Assembly: GCA_025450615.1 (NCBI GenBank)
Contig: JANWHC010000035.1
Span: forward strand, 1-13,915
Direction of reading: 5' to 3'
Source: Minisyncoccota bacterium
GTDB lineage: Bacteria > Patescibacteriota > Minisyncoccia > Phycocordibacterales > DATDWN01
DNA: 13,915 nt
Below, piece after piece: positions 5,497 through 12,103 of the stretch; within the stretch, counting starts at the first letter, position 1, and every line of letters starts with the position of its first letter. Below the pieces are notes generated by a model, which worked only from the letters and a program-made list of their open reading frames with translations, searched no databases and had not been told where the DNA came from. The translations under genes and the position numbers were made by a program.

Positions 5497-6690
5497 ATGA
5501 GATTTTGGCCTAAAAAAAGAGTCTTTTTAGACTACGCTTCCATAACTCCTCTCGATAAAAATGTTTCGACGAAAATGAAACAGTTTGAAGAGGCTCTTTT
5601 TGCAAATCCCTCAGCACTTTATACGGGAGCATTAGAAGCAAAAGAAGCAGTGATAGATTCCAGAAGGAAAATTGCGGAAATACTGGATACAACAAAAGAT
5701 CAGATTTATTTCACTTCTTCCGGAACAGAAAGTAACAACTTAAGCTTACTTGGAGTTTTCAATTCTTTTAAATCAGAAAATTTTACTCCACATTTTATAA
5801 CTACAAATATCGAGCATCCTTCAGTTTTAGAAGTTTTTAAGGAAATAGAAAATCGAGGTGGGGAAGTTACATACATTTCTGTAAATGAAAAAGGTCTTGT
5901 ATCAGCAAGAGATATTCTTAACTCAATAAAGAACAATACAGTTTTAGTGTCTGTGATGTATGCAAACAATGAAATCGGAACAATTCAACCAATTTCTGAA
6001 ATTGGTCGTGCAATAAAAGAATACCGGTCAAAAAATATGACTGAACATAGCATTCCGTATTTCCATACTGACGCTTCTCAAGCTGTTTTATATTTACCAT
6101 TAAATACTCATTCTCTAGGCGTAGATATTATGACTATTGATGGAATAAAAATGTATGGACCACGAGGAGCCGGAATTTTATTTAAAAAAGAGTTTGTAAA
6201 AATACAACCAATTATTTTTGGTGGAGGTCAGGAAAAAGGACTGCGTTCAGGCACGGAAAATGTTCCAGCAATTGTTGGTTTAGCGAAAGCTTTAGAAATT
6301 GCTGAGGACAAGAAAGAAAGTGAATCAAAACGACTTACACTTATTCGTGACTACGCAATCGACGAAATTTTGAAAAATTTTCCTAATTCAGATCTAAATG
6401 GAAGCAAGGAAAAAAGATTACCAAACAATATAAATATTTGTTTTCCTGCCTGCGCAGGCAGGCCAAAAATAGATGCTGAGTTTGTGGTGGTTGCGCTTGA
6501 TGTTCATGGAGTATCGGCTTCATACTCATCATCATGCCGAACTTTGAAAGAAGATTCATCATCCTACGTCGTAGAAAGTCTAGGAGCGAAAGATTGTAGG
6601 TTAAGTTCTCTTCGTTTTACTTTGGGTAGGGAAAGCACTAAGGCTGATATAGATTTTTTGATTTCTTGTTTGAAGAAAGTTATTAAATAA
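5497..6690 (+). CDS. Cysteine desulfurase (NifS/IscS family), 397 aa
   Basis: PLP enzyme that takes sulfur from L-cysteine, leaving alanine and an enzyme persulfide for Fe-S clusters or tRNA thiolation. Seen: the N-terminal LDYASITPLD, SSGTESNNLSLLG near residues 71-83 for PLP phosphate binding, HTDASQA (190-196) with the ring-stacking Asp192, PLP lysine K218 in DGIKMYGPRG, GGGQEKGLRSGTENV, and the catalytic Cys347 in SSSCRT on the mobile loop. The residue before the PLP lysine is Ile rather than the usual His. Residues 317-322 (PACAGR) are encoded by an 18-bp perfect palindrome, an in-frame insertion relative to family members. Group I versus II cannot be settled; the gene is solitary, with no iscU or suf partner nearby. 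The start is leaderless. Confidence 0.93.
   Translation: MRFWPKKRVFLDYASITPLDKNVSTKMKQFEEALFANPSALYTGALEAKEAVIDSRRKIAEILDTTKDQIYFTSSGTESNNLSLLGVFNSFKSENFTPHFITTNIEHPSVLEVFKEIENRGGEVTYISVNEKGLVSARDILNSIKNNTVLVSVMYANNEIGTIQPISEIGRAIKEYRSKNMTEHSIPYFHTDASQAVLYLPLNTHSLGVDIMTIDGIKMYGPRGAGILFKKEFVKIQPIIFGGGQEKGLRSGTENVPAIVGLAKALEIAEDKKESESKRLTLIRDYAIDEILKNFPNSDLNGSKEKRLPNNINICFPACAGRPKIDAEFVVVALDVHGVSASYSSSCRTLKEDSSSYVVESLGAKDCRLSSLRFTLGRESTKADIDFLISCLKKVIK
6445..6462 (+). repeat. GC-rich palindromic element inside the desulfurase gene
   Basis: CCTGCCTGCGCAGGCAGG is a perfect 18-bp palindrome in otherwise AT-rich coding DNA. It is in frame and encodes PACAGR. Short GC-rich palindromes of this kind, some inside ORFs, are known to me from Parcubacteria genomes; copy number here cannot be tested from one window. 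Confidence 0.8.
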
Positions 6691-6696
6691 TTATGT

Positions 6697-6702
6697 TATA
6701 CT
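6697..6702 (+). promoter_or_regulatory. Extended -10 element before the HtrA-like gene
   Basis: TATACT preceded by TGT gives an extended -10; it ends 7 nt before the ATG at 6710 and starts 6 nt after the desulfurase stop. There is no Shine-Dalgarno site. Confidence 0.5.
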
Positions 6703-6709
6703 ACCAACA

Positions 6710-7564
6710 ATGGAAGATCTCAATAAAAACCAAATAGTTTTATTGACATTACTAGTGAGTTTCGTGACTTCGATTGCTACAGGTATTATGACCGTTTCGC
6801 TCCTACAAGAAGCACCGATAGAAGTTACAAGAACAATAAACAGAGTAGTTGAAAAAACTATTGAGACTGTTGTACCAAGTGTAGTTACAACACCTTCAAA
6901 ACCAGCGGAAGTGACAACAGTTGTAGTTAAAGAGGAGGATTTAGTTATTGACTCAATAAATAAAAACCTAAAAAGTATTGCACGTATTACTGAGGCGGAT
7001 TCTATTGGGAAAAGTTTTTATGGGATAGGTATTGTTGTTTCAAAAGAAGGACTTATTGCTGCAGACAGAAAAACTATAGACCTACAGCATGTTTACACAG
7101 CAGAAATGAGTGATGGAACAGAATTAATTCTTACACCACAGGGAGTTGGTAAAGAAACAAACTTTATTACTTTTAAAGGAGTCCTGCCAGAGAAAAAAGA
7201 TGTTTCTACAACAACTCCAAAAGCCGTTTATACATTTATGCCAGCAGTGTTTGGGGATGTTTCTGCAAAACTAGGTCAAACTTTAATCGGTCTTGGAGGT
7301 TCATCAAAAAATGTGGTCGCTGTTGGTAGAGTGGTATCGCTGGATACCAAAACCTCCGGTACGGGTACAAGTACCACTCAAACTCTGGTTGGTATTAATA
7401 CAGACATCGCTAATAAGGATTTGGTAAACGGAAGCCCAGTTTTCAATCTTTCTGGTGATCTAGTTGGGGTTAGACTAAGTACAGATACCGCTGGTTCCTT
7501 TACCCCGATTGCAGTTCTAAAAAAGGAAATTCCGCTCTTAACAGAGCCACCAAAGAACCCATAA
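6710..7564 (+). CDS. Membrane-anchored trypsin-fold (HtrA-like) protein lacking the catalytic triad, 284 aa
   Basis: One N-terminal transmembrane helix (residues 9-33) is followed by a Val/Thr/Pro-rich stalk to about residue 75 and then a domain whose pattern follows HtrA/DegP proteases. GIGIVVSKEGLIAADRKTI matches the usual GSGFVIS..G.ILTNNHVV, with the catalytic His replaced. IGLGGSSKNVVAVGRVVSLD matches the AIGNP..G...V..G.VS region. DLVNGSPVFNLSGDLVGVRLS matches GNSGGPLFN..GEVIGI, with the nucleophile Ser replaced (Asn in the best alignment). The Asp is not recognisable either. No PDZ domain is present. It is probably an inactive, extracytoplasmic protease-fold protein used for binding. 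The assignment rests on spacing and motif order. Confidence 0.7.
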   Translation: MEDLNKNQIVLLTLLVSFVTSIATGIMTVSLLQEAPIEVTRTINRVVEKTIETVVPSVVTTPSKPAEVTTVVVKEEDLVIDSINKNLKSIARITEADSIGKSFYGIGIVVSKEGLIAADRKTIDLQHVYTAEMSDGTELILTPQGVGKETNFITFKGVLPEKKDVSTTTPKAVYTFMPAVFGDVSAKLGQTLIGLGGSSKNVVAVGRVVSLDTKTSGTGTSTTQTLVGINTDIANKDLVNGSPVFNLSGDLVGVRLSTDTAGSFTPIAVLKKEIPLLTEPPKNP

Positions 7565-7581
7565 AACCTTATTATTTTGAA

Positions 7582-7609
7582 TTGACTTTGGTCAAAAATC
7601 AACTATAAT
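7582..7609 (+). promoter_or_regulatory. Strong promoter upstream of the Clp leader RNA
   Basis: TTGACT (7582-7587), 16-nt spacer, perfect TATAAT (7604-7609). The inferred start near 7616 lies about 145 nt before the Clp ATG and just before the structured leader. Confidence 0.8.
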
Positions 7610-7615
7610 AGGCGT

Positions 7616-7741
7616 AAATAAACACTTCTAAATTTGGATGAAATCCAAGGCAAAAGTGTGAAAAGACGAGAAGCCTTATAAGTATAAGGTGACGAGCATT
7701 TTCACACTTTAACGAAGGAGTTCGCCAAATTTAGGAGTGCT
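7616..7741 (+). ncRNA. Branched structured leader RNA of the Clp gene
   Basis: The segment folds as a closed multibranch structure. P1 is 15 bp: CACTTCTAAATTTGG (7623-7637) with CCAAATTTAGGAGTG (7725-7739), including one G-U. Inside it are GGAT-GAA-ATCC (7636-7646, sharing two bases with P1), a 12-bp stem AAAGTGTGAAAA (7653-7664) with TTTTCACACTTT (7699-7710), an apical CCTTAT-AAGT-ATAAGG (7674-7689), and CGAA-GGAG-TTCG (7713-7724). The internal loop between the last two nested stems carries GACGAG on each side and can form CGAG/CGAG with tandem G-A pairs. No poly-T follows. It may be a cis-regulatory leader or a separate small RNA; no known family is recognised. Confidence 0.65.
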
Positions 7742-7750
7742 GTAAAATTA

Positions 7751-7756
7751 TATACC
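7751..7756 (+). promoter_or_regulatory. Possible second, leaderless -10 of the Clp gene
   Basis: TATACC ends 6 nt before the ATG, the same spacing as at the other core genes. No -35 box is seen, so this is only suggestive. Confidence 0.3.
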
Positions 7757-7762
7757 AAATAC

Positions 7763-10438
7763 ATGCCACCATTTAAAGATTTTACTACAAAGGCAAAGGA
7801 AGCCATCCGAAAAGCTCATGAGCTGGCTATTGAGCGTAGTCAAAATCATGTAAATCCTCTACATCTCCTTACTGCGCTTATTTTACAAGAGGAAAGTATG
7901 GTTACTTCTATTTTGGACAAACTCGATATCGATACAGTACTTCTAACAGACAATCTTTTGGAATCTATTGAAGGATCAGAAGCAGGTCAGACACTTTCTG
8001 CGTCATATCAGATTTATTTAACGCCTGAGTTAGCACAAACTATTGAATCATCTGGAAAACAAATTTCTCTTTTAAACGACGAGTTTGTTTCTACCGAGCA
8101 TTTGTTTTTAGCTTTAACTGAAGTAAACAGTGCTGCAAAAGATTTACTAAATAAATTTAAAATCGATAAAGATTCTGTTTTGAGAGTGATTGAAGAGATC
8201 AGAAGTTCGAGTACTGTGACAGAAGAAGCTCCTAAAAAGTTTAAGGCACTTTCAAAATACACACGAAGCCTGACAAAACTTGCACAGATGAACAAACTAG
8301 ATCCGGTTATCGGACGAGATGATGAAATAAGTCGAATAATTCAAATACTTTCTCGAAGAACAAAAAATAATCCGATACTTATCGGTGAAGCTGGTGTTGG
8401 AAAAACAGCTATCGTAGAAGGCTTGGCACAGCGGATGTCTATGGGCGAAGTTCCAGAATCTTTAAGAGACAAAGAACTAGTTTCACTCGACCTAGGACTT
8501 CTTATTGCCGGAACAAAATATCGAGGTGAGTTTGAAGAAAGGTTAAAAAATATTTTAAAGGAAATAGAAAAATCTGACGGAAAGATAATTCTTTTTGTTG
8601 ATGAAATTCACACAATTGTTGGCGCAGGATCAGCTGAAGGATCACTTGATGCTTCAAATATGTTGAAGCCTGCTTTAGCTCGAGGTGAACTTCGTGCAAT
8701 TGGTGCAACAACTTTAAAAGAATACCAAAAACATATTGAGAAAGATCCAGCACTTACTCGACGTTTTCAACCAGTGTATGTAAATGAGCCATCTGTAGAT
8801 GATGCAGTAACAATTTTGCGAGGTCTTAAAGAAAAATACGAGCTGTATCATGGTGTGCATATTACAGATGAGAGTTTGGTTTCGGCTGTAAATCTTTCTT
8901 CACGATATATAACAGACAGATTTTTACCAGACAAAGCGGTAGACCTTATCGACGAAGCGTCATCATACCTCAGAATCGCGTTGGAAAATAAACCAGCAGT
9001 ACTTCAGACTGCTCACTCAAAGATTGTTAAGCTTCAGATTGAACACGAGGCTTTGAAAAAAGAAACTGACTCTAAATCAAAGTCTAGACTAAAAGAGATT
9101 GATAAAAAAATTGCGGATTTAAAAGAAGAAATCTCAGAAATCGAACTTAAGTGGAATAACGAAAAAGAAACAGTAAATGATATTAAAGTTATTAAAAAAC
9201 AACTCGAAGAACTAAGGCGCGAAGCTGAAATAGCAGAAGCAAAAGCTGACTTAGCGAAAGCTGCAGAGATTCGATATGGAAAAATTCCTACTTTTGAGAA
9301 AGATTTAGATACAAAGACAAAAAGACTAAAGAAACTCCAAAGCTCCCGAAGAATTCTAAAAGAGGAGATAAACGAAAATGATATTGCAACCATTGTTTCA
9401 AAATGGACGGGTATTCCGGTATCCAGAATGCTAGAAGAGGAAGCAGAGAAACTACACCGGATGAGCGACGTTTTACAGAGAAGAATTGTTGGTCAAAACG
9501 ACGCAGTTTCAAAAATCTCTGACACAATAAAGCGAAGTCGAGCGGGTATTTCTGATCCAAACAGACCTATAGGCTCATTCCTATTTTTGGGTCCTACAGG
9601 AGTTGGTAAAACTGAGTTAACGAAGGCGTTAGCTGAGTTTATGTTCGACGATGACAAAGCACTTATTCGCATAGACATGTCAGAGTTTATGGAGAAACAC
9701 AGTGTTTCAAAAATTATTGGTGCGCCTCCAGGATATGTTGGTCATGAAGAGGGTGGAAATCTTACAGAAATGGTGCGTCACCGACCTTATTCAGTTATTC
9801 TTTTCGATGAAATAGAAAAAGCTCATCCAGAAGTTTTTAATATTCTTCTTCAAGTTTTAGACAATGGTCGTCTAACAGATGCAAAAGGACGAACAGTAAA
9901 TTTCCGAAACACGGTAATAATTCTAACTTCAAATATTGGAGCGAAATATATTGATAAAATGGAAAAAATTGGTTTTGCCTCTGAAAAAACAGACAAAACA
10001 AACTACGAGGACGCAAAAAGTAGAGTATTAGAAGCTTTGAAGGATCATTTCCGACCAGAATTTCTAAACAGACTAGATGATATTGTAGTTTTCGATATTT
10101 TGAGTAAGGAAGCGATTCGAGAGATAGTTGATATTCAAGTAAAGATTGTTCAGGATCGCTTGGCTCAAAAAGAAGTAAAACTTACTCTTTCAAAAGGGGT
10201 TTACGATTTCTTATCAAAGGAAGGTTACAATCCTCAGTATGGTGCAAGACCACTAAAGAGACTTATACAATCAAAAATCCTAACTCAAATAGCAGGACTT
10301 ATGATAAGTAAGAGTCTTTCAAAGGGAGGAACGATTGCTGTTGATATAAAAGACAATAAATTTACTTTTACAGTTAAAAAGGGGAAGAATGGATCGTTTG
10401 TTTCTGAGAGTATGGTAAGTGAAGGAGCAAGAGTATAA
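7763..10438 (+). CDS. ClpB-like AAA+ chaperone with a ClpP-loop-like IGF motif, 891 aa
   Basis: Hexameric unfoldase/disaggregase. Order: N-terminal double-repeat domain (1-150); NBD1 with Walker A GEAGVGKT (208-215) and Walker B FVDEIH (Asp280-Glu281); a full-length ClpB-type coiled-coil middle domain (about 405-540, ending near the conserved YGKIP); NBD2 with Walker A GPTGVGKT (610-617), [13 protein letters not shown], Walker [14 protein letters not shown] and sensor segment LTSNIG; and the C-terminal GARPLKR. The middle domain and the run [20 protein letters not shown] are ClpB-like. After LTSNIG, however, the protein has extra residues containing IGF (736-738), the position and motif of the ClpP-docking loop of ClpC/ClpA, which E. 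coli ClpB lacks. It could therefore be named ClpB or ClpC. A strong promoter and structured leader precede it, and repeat copy B starts right after its stop. Confidence 0.93.
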   Translation: MPPFKDFTTKAKEAIRKAHELAIERSQNHVNPLHLLTALILQEESMVTSILDKLDIDTVLLTDNLLESIEGSEAGQTLSASYQIYLTPELAQTIESSGKQISLLNDEFVSTEHLFLALTEVNSAAKDLLNKFKIDKDSVLRVIEEIRSSSTVTEEAPKKFKALSKYTRSLTKLAQMNKLDPVIGRDDEISRIIQILSRRTKNNPILIGEAGVGKTAIVEGLAQRMSMGEVPESLRDKELVSLDLGLLIAGTKYRGEFEERLKNILKEIEKSDGKIILFVDEIHTIVGAGSAEGSLDASNMLKPALARGELRAIGATTLKEYQKHIEKDPALTRRFQPVYVNEPSVDDAVTILRGLKEKYELYHGVHITDESLVSAVNLSSRYITDRFLPDKAVDLIDEASSYLRIALENKPAVLQTAHSKIVKLQIEHEALKKETDSKSKSRLKEIDKKIADLKEEISEIELKWNNEKETVNDIKVIKKQLEELRREAEIAEAKADLAKAAEIRYGKIPTFEKDLDTKTKRLKKLQSSRRILKEEINENDIATIVSKWTGIPVSRMLEEEAEKLHRMSDVLQRRIVGQNDAVSKISDTIKRSRAGISDPNRPIGSFLFLGPTGVGKTELTKALAEFMFDDDKALIRIDMSEFMEKHSVSKIIGAPPGYVGHEEGGNLTEMVRHRPYSVILFDEIEKAHPEVFNILLQVLDNGRLTDAKGRTVNFRNTVIILTSNIGAKYIDKMEKIGFASEKTDKTNYEDAKSRVLEALKDHFRPEFLNRLDDIVVFDILSKEAIREIVDIQVKIVQDRLAQKEVKLTLSKGVYDFLSKEGYNPQYGARPLKRLIQSKILTQIAGLMISKSLSKGGTIAVDIKDNKFTFTVKKGKNGSFVSESMVSEGARV

Positions 10439-10439
10439 C

Positions 10440-10529
10440 TAGGATTCGACCCTTACAGGGTCAGTACCCTTTTTCAATATTTTGCTTCGCATTACTCACA
10501 AAATATTAGAAGAAAGGCTTCGAATCCTA
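10440..10529 (-). repeat. Structured repeat, copy B, between the Clp gene and tRNA-Tyr
   Basis: Ends TAGGATTCG (10440-10448) and CGAATCCTA (10521-10529) pair. Inside are ACCCT-TAC-AGGGT (10449-10461) and a long hairpin (10468-10517) with core AATATTTTG / CAAAATATT and loop CTTCGCATTACTCA. Same architecture as copy A (1193-1283), with compensatory changes in every stem. It begins 1 nt after the Clp stop codon. Strand follows the adjacent minus-strand tRNA and is uncertain. Confidence 0.75.
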
Positions 10530-10531
10530 AC

Positions 10532-10554
10532 GTAAAAGTCCACCGGACTTTTAC
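10532..10554. terminator. Hairpin, probable Clp gene terminator
   Basis: GTAAAAGTCC pairs perfectly with GGACTTTTAC around ACC. The T run is short and within the stem; it would serve the plus-strand Clp transcript and possibly act both ways. Confidence 0.5.
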
Positions 10555-10569
10555 TCCTGGCGCAAACAG

Positions 10570-10593
10570 AAAATCTCCCTAACGGGAGATTTT
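10570..10593 (-). terminator. Terminator of tRNA-Tyr
   Basis: AAAATCTCCC pairs perfectly with GGGAGATTTT around a 4-nt loop, directly abutting the encoded CCA end of the tRNA. Confidence 0.8.
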
Positions 10594-10679
10594 TGGTGCG
10601 CCGGGTAGGATTCGAACCTACGAAGCCCGAAGGCGCCAGATTTACAGTCTAGTGCGATTGACCACTCCGCCACCGACGC
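10594..10679 (-). tRNA. tRNA-Tyr (anticodon GUA)
   Basis: Acceptor GCGTCGG / CCGGCGC (one T-G pair), anticodon loop CTGTAAA, class II variable arm with GCGCCTTCGGGC, T-arm GTAGG-TTCGAAT-CCTAC. Discriminator A (10597) is followed by an encoded CCA (10594-10596). The AAA at 36-38 fits MiaA. A promoter is not clear; weak TTACAG/TATTAA boxes lie upstream in the 90 bp shared with the rpmG promoter. Confidence 0.95.
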
Positions 10680-10731
10680 ATTTGTAAAACTTTAATACTT
10701 TAACATAAAAAACGGCTGTAATACAACCTAT

Positions 10732-10760
10732 TTGCATTTTAGGGTGATTCGTGTTAATTT
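10732..10760 (+). promoter_or_regulatory. Promoter of rpmG
   Basis: TTGCAT (10732-10737), 17-nt spacer ending TGT, TAATTT (10755-10760). The ATG is 9 nt further and there is no Shine-Dalgarno site, so a leaderless or nearly leaderless mRNA is likely. Confidence 0.5.
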
Positions 10761-10769
10761 ACTACAACT

Positions 10770-10925
10770 ATGTCACAAGATAGATTAATTCCGCTAAGAA
10801 ACAAAGAAACCGGAGAGGTTTATTGGACGTCTAAAAATAAGCGAAAAGTTGAGCGAAAAATCGAGCTTAAAAAATACAGTAAGAAGTTACGAAAGCGAGT
10901 TGCTTTCAAAGAGGCAAAGAAGTAA
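10770..10925 (+). CDS. rpmG: 50S ribosomal protein bL33
   Basis: A 51-residue basic protein beginning MSQDRLIPLRNKETGEVYWT and containing the bL33 core TSKNKRKVERKIELKKYSKKLRKRVAF in family order (compare TTKNKR.TPDRLELKKYCPRCRKH). The four zinc-binding cysteines of the C+ form are all absent, so this is the zinc-independent C- form. It sits at the tRNA exit site of the large subunit. It forms a single-gene unit with a promoter at 10732-10760 and a strong bidirectional terminator that includes its stop codon. Confidence 0.93.
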   Translation: MSQDRLIPLRNKETGEVYWTSKNKRKVERKIELKKYSKKLRKRVAFKEAKK

Positions 10926-10959
10926 CAAAAAGACCGCGATTCGCGGTCTTTTTGTTACT
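10921..10959. terminator. Bidirectional terminator between rpmG and tRNA-Trp
   Basis: An 18-bp perfect stem (10921-10938 with 10942-10959) with loop ATT, GC core GACCGCG, flanked by A and T runs, so it can stop both the plus-strand rpmG and the minus-strand tRNA-Trp transcripts. It includes the rpmG stop codon. Confidence 0.9.
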
Positions 10960-10969
10960 TCACTTTCTG

Positions 10970-11040
10970 CGGGGGGTGGAAGAATCGGACTCCCGACAAC
11001 GGTTTTGGAGACCGTAGTTATACCACTTAACTAACCCCCC
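10970..11040 (-). tRNA. tRNA-Trp (anticodon CCA)
   Basis: Acceptor GGGGGGT / ACCCCCC, D-arm GTTA / TAAC, anticodon arm ACGGT-CTCCAAA-ACCGT, T-arm GGGAG-TCCGATT-CTTCC, discriminator G. CCA is not encoded. The T-loop has C at position 55 in place of the near-universal U; the other five tRNAs here all have TTCG. The AAA at 36-38 fits MiaA. TAGTAT 10 nt upstream on the minus strand may be its -10 box. Confidence 0.93.
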
Positions 11041-11089
11041 AATAAAAGCAATACTATCATAAATTTTGCCTTTATTTAAATAAATTTTT

Positions 11090-11123
11090 AAATCCCCGTG
11101 AGCCTTCTGGTTCACGGGGATTT
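11090..11123. terminator. Hairpin downstream of the 51-aa membrane protein gene
   Basis: AAATCCCCGTGA (11090-11101) pairs with TCACGGGGATTT (11112-11123), extendable to 15 bp with loop TTCT. On the minus strand it lies 19 nt past the stop codon at 11142, but an A run rather than a T run follows, so termination is likely but not certain. Confidence 0.6.
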
Positions 11124-11141
11124 ACTTTAGCGAGGATCTCG

Positions 11142-11297
11142 CTACTGATTGACGGCTGAGATAAGTGCCAGAAGAGCACACACGATTCCTGTTGCGGCGA
11201 AAAAAACCGCCGTTTTCAGAATTCGTGAAATTACTTTGTCTCCTGGAAAAATTCCTTTGCCTTTCCACAGAACTAGCGGTGTTTCGTCGTTTTTCAC
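11142..11297 (-). CDS. Small single-pass membrane protein, 51 aa
   Basis: Starts GTG at 11297, 6 nt after a near-perfect AGGAGG Shine-Dalgarno site, and stops TAG at 11142. The first 28 residues are polar (begins MKNDETPLVLWKGKGIFPGD), followed by one transmembrane helix TAVFFAATGIVCALLALISA (29-48) and the tail VNQ. No family is recognised. A longer overlapping frame from 11304 gives an Arg/Ser-rich chain with no plausible fold and is rejected. The gene has its own strong ribosome-binding site and a hairpin after it, like the small genes at the left end of the window. Confidence 0.7.
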   Translation of the reverse strand: MKNDETPLVLWKGKGIFPGDKVISRILKTAVFFAATGIVCALLALISAVNQ

Positions 11298-11334
11298 TTT
11301 TCACCTCCTCTTTTTTATTTGTACTACACTTCTA

Positions 11335-12039
11335 TTAATTTGGCAAATTTTTTTCTAAGTTTTTAAAATATTTTTCTGCTAATCTCAGATCATCGTGTGA
11401 ATTTATAGGTATCCATTTTTCTGTGACAATCGCCCGAACAGGGTATTCATCCTTTTGCGCCAAAATGGTTTGAGGTAATCCATATTCTCCACCAAAAACA
11501 ACAACTCCCTCATGTCTAAATATGTAGGAATCGATGACGTAGACTCCTGTTGCTACAAGTGCTCCGGAAGTTTTTTCTTCCTCTGTTTGTGGTTTCCAGC
11601 CAATAATATATCCATCGGGAGTCATTTGCATACTATAGTAGTTTGGCATATACATTTTTTGAACTCCAAAAGACCGAGTATATTGTAAATATTTTTTTAA
11701 TTCTTCTTTACTATGAACATCATCACCATTTAGCACTAAAAACCTTTCACCGGCCTCTAAATGATCTTTCGCCGCGTAAAGTGCACCAAAAGTTCCTTTC
11801 TTTTCTCCTTGTTCGAAAAATTTAACTTTTTTATTATAAAAATTTTCTCCAACATGTGCTTGTATCTTGTCTTTTAAATGTTCAACGATTATGTAAACTT
11901 CGTTTATTTCATCTGGAAGAGATTTAAATATTTTATCTATTATTTCTTCTCCAGAAACTTTTATTAAAGGCTTAGGCGTTTCAAAGGTAAGAGGTTGCAG
12001 CCTTTTTCCATGACCGGCAGCCAGAATAATTGCTTTCAT
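11335..12039 (-). CDS. Sugar-nucleotide (NTP) transferase, 234 aa
   Basis: Member of the RfbA/GlmU-N nucleotidyltransferase family, which joins a sugar 1-phosphate to an NTP to give an NDP-sugar for glycan synthesis. Seen: the N-terminal LAAGHGKRLQPLT signature (6-18) for NTP binding, TPKPLIKV with the conserved Lys (23), EQGEKKGTFGAL, metal-site NGDD (104-107), and a C-terminal KWIPINSHDDLRLAEKYF segment. The length fits the single-domain form with no left-handed helix. The start is set at ATG 12039: a promoter and the Nudix terminator occupy the upstream bases, so an upstream in-frame extension of 30 codons is not translated. The actual sugar cannot be told. Confidence 0.88.
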   Translation of the reverse strand: MKAIILAAGHGKRLQPLTFETPKPLIKVSGEEIIDKIFKSLPDEINEVYIIVEHLKDKIQAHVGENFYNKKVKFFEQGEKKGTFGALYAAKDHLEAGERFLVLNGDDVHSKEELKKYLQYTRSFGVQKMYMPNYYSMQMTPDGYIIGWKPQTEEEKTSGALVATGVYVIDSYIFRHEGVVVFGGEYGLPQTILAQKDEYPVRAIVTEKWIPINSHDDLRLAEKYFKNLEKNLPN

Positions 12040-12045
12040 AATTTC

Positions 12046-12074
12046 ATTGTAGTTTGCTGTGTAGTTTTTTGCAA
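12046..12074 (-). promoter_or_regulatory. Promoter of the nucleotidyltransferase gene
   Basis: Minus strand TTGCAA (12069-12074), 17-nt spacer, TACAAT (12046-12051), then 6 nt to the ATG with no Shine-Dalgarno site: leaderless layout. Confidence 0.65.
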
Positions 12075-12076
12075 CG

Positions 12077-12101
12077 AAAAAGGGGCCCATCTTGGCGCCC
12101 C
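12077..12101 (-). terminator. Terminator of the Nudix gene
   Basis: Minus strand GGGGC pairs with GCCCC (one further C-G pair inside) and is followed by TTTTTCG. It begins 3 nt past the Nudix stop codon and ends 3 nt before the -35 box of the next gene. Confidence 0.75.
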
Positions 12102-12103
12102 GT

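Larger units (their letters stand above)
10519..10616. repeat. Inverted copies of the tRNA-Tyr T-arm
   Basis: TTCGAATCCTA (10519-10529) at the end of repeat copy B is the reverse complement of TAGGATTCGAA (10606-10616), the T-arm of tRNA-Tyr. The same pattern occurs at tRNA-Leu(UAG), with a longer match there. The arms enclose both hairpins at 10532-10593. Confidence 0.6.

Noticed and set aside
7590..7596. CtsR operator in the Clp promoter (GGTCAAA)
   Set aside because: Only one half-site is present; the second direct repeat required by CtsR is missing.
7616..7741. Leader RNA as SRP 4.5S RNA or 6S RNA
   Set aside because: The conserved SRP apical motif with GGAA tetraloop and AGCAG is absent, and the branched form does not fit the long rod with central bubble of 6S RNA.
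7732..7745. CIRCE (HrcA) element upstream of the Clp gene
   Set aside because: GAGTGCT resembles one half, but no TTAGCACTC partner is found at the right spacing; the bases are explained by the closing stem of the leader RNA.
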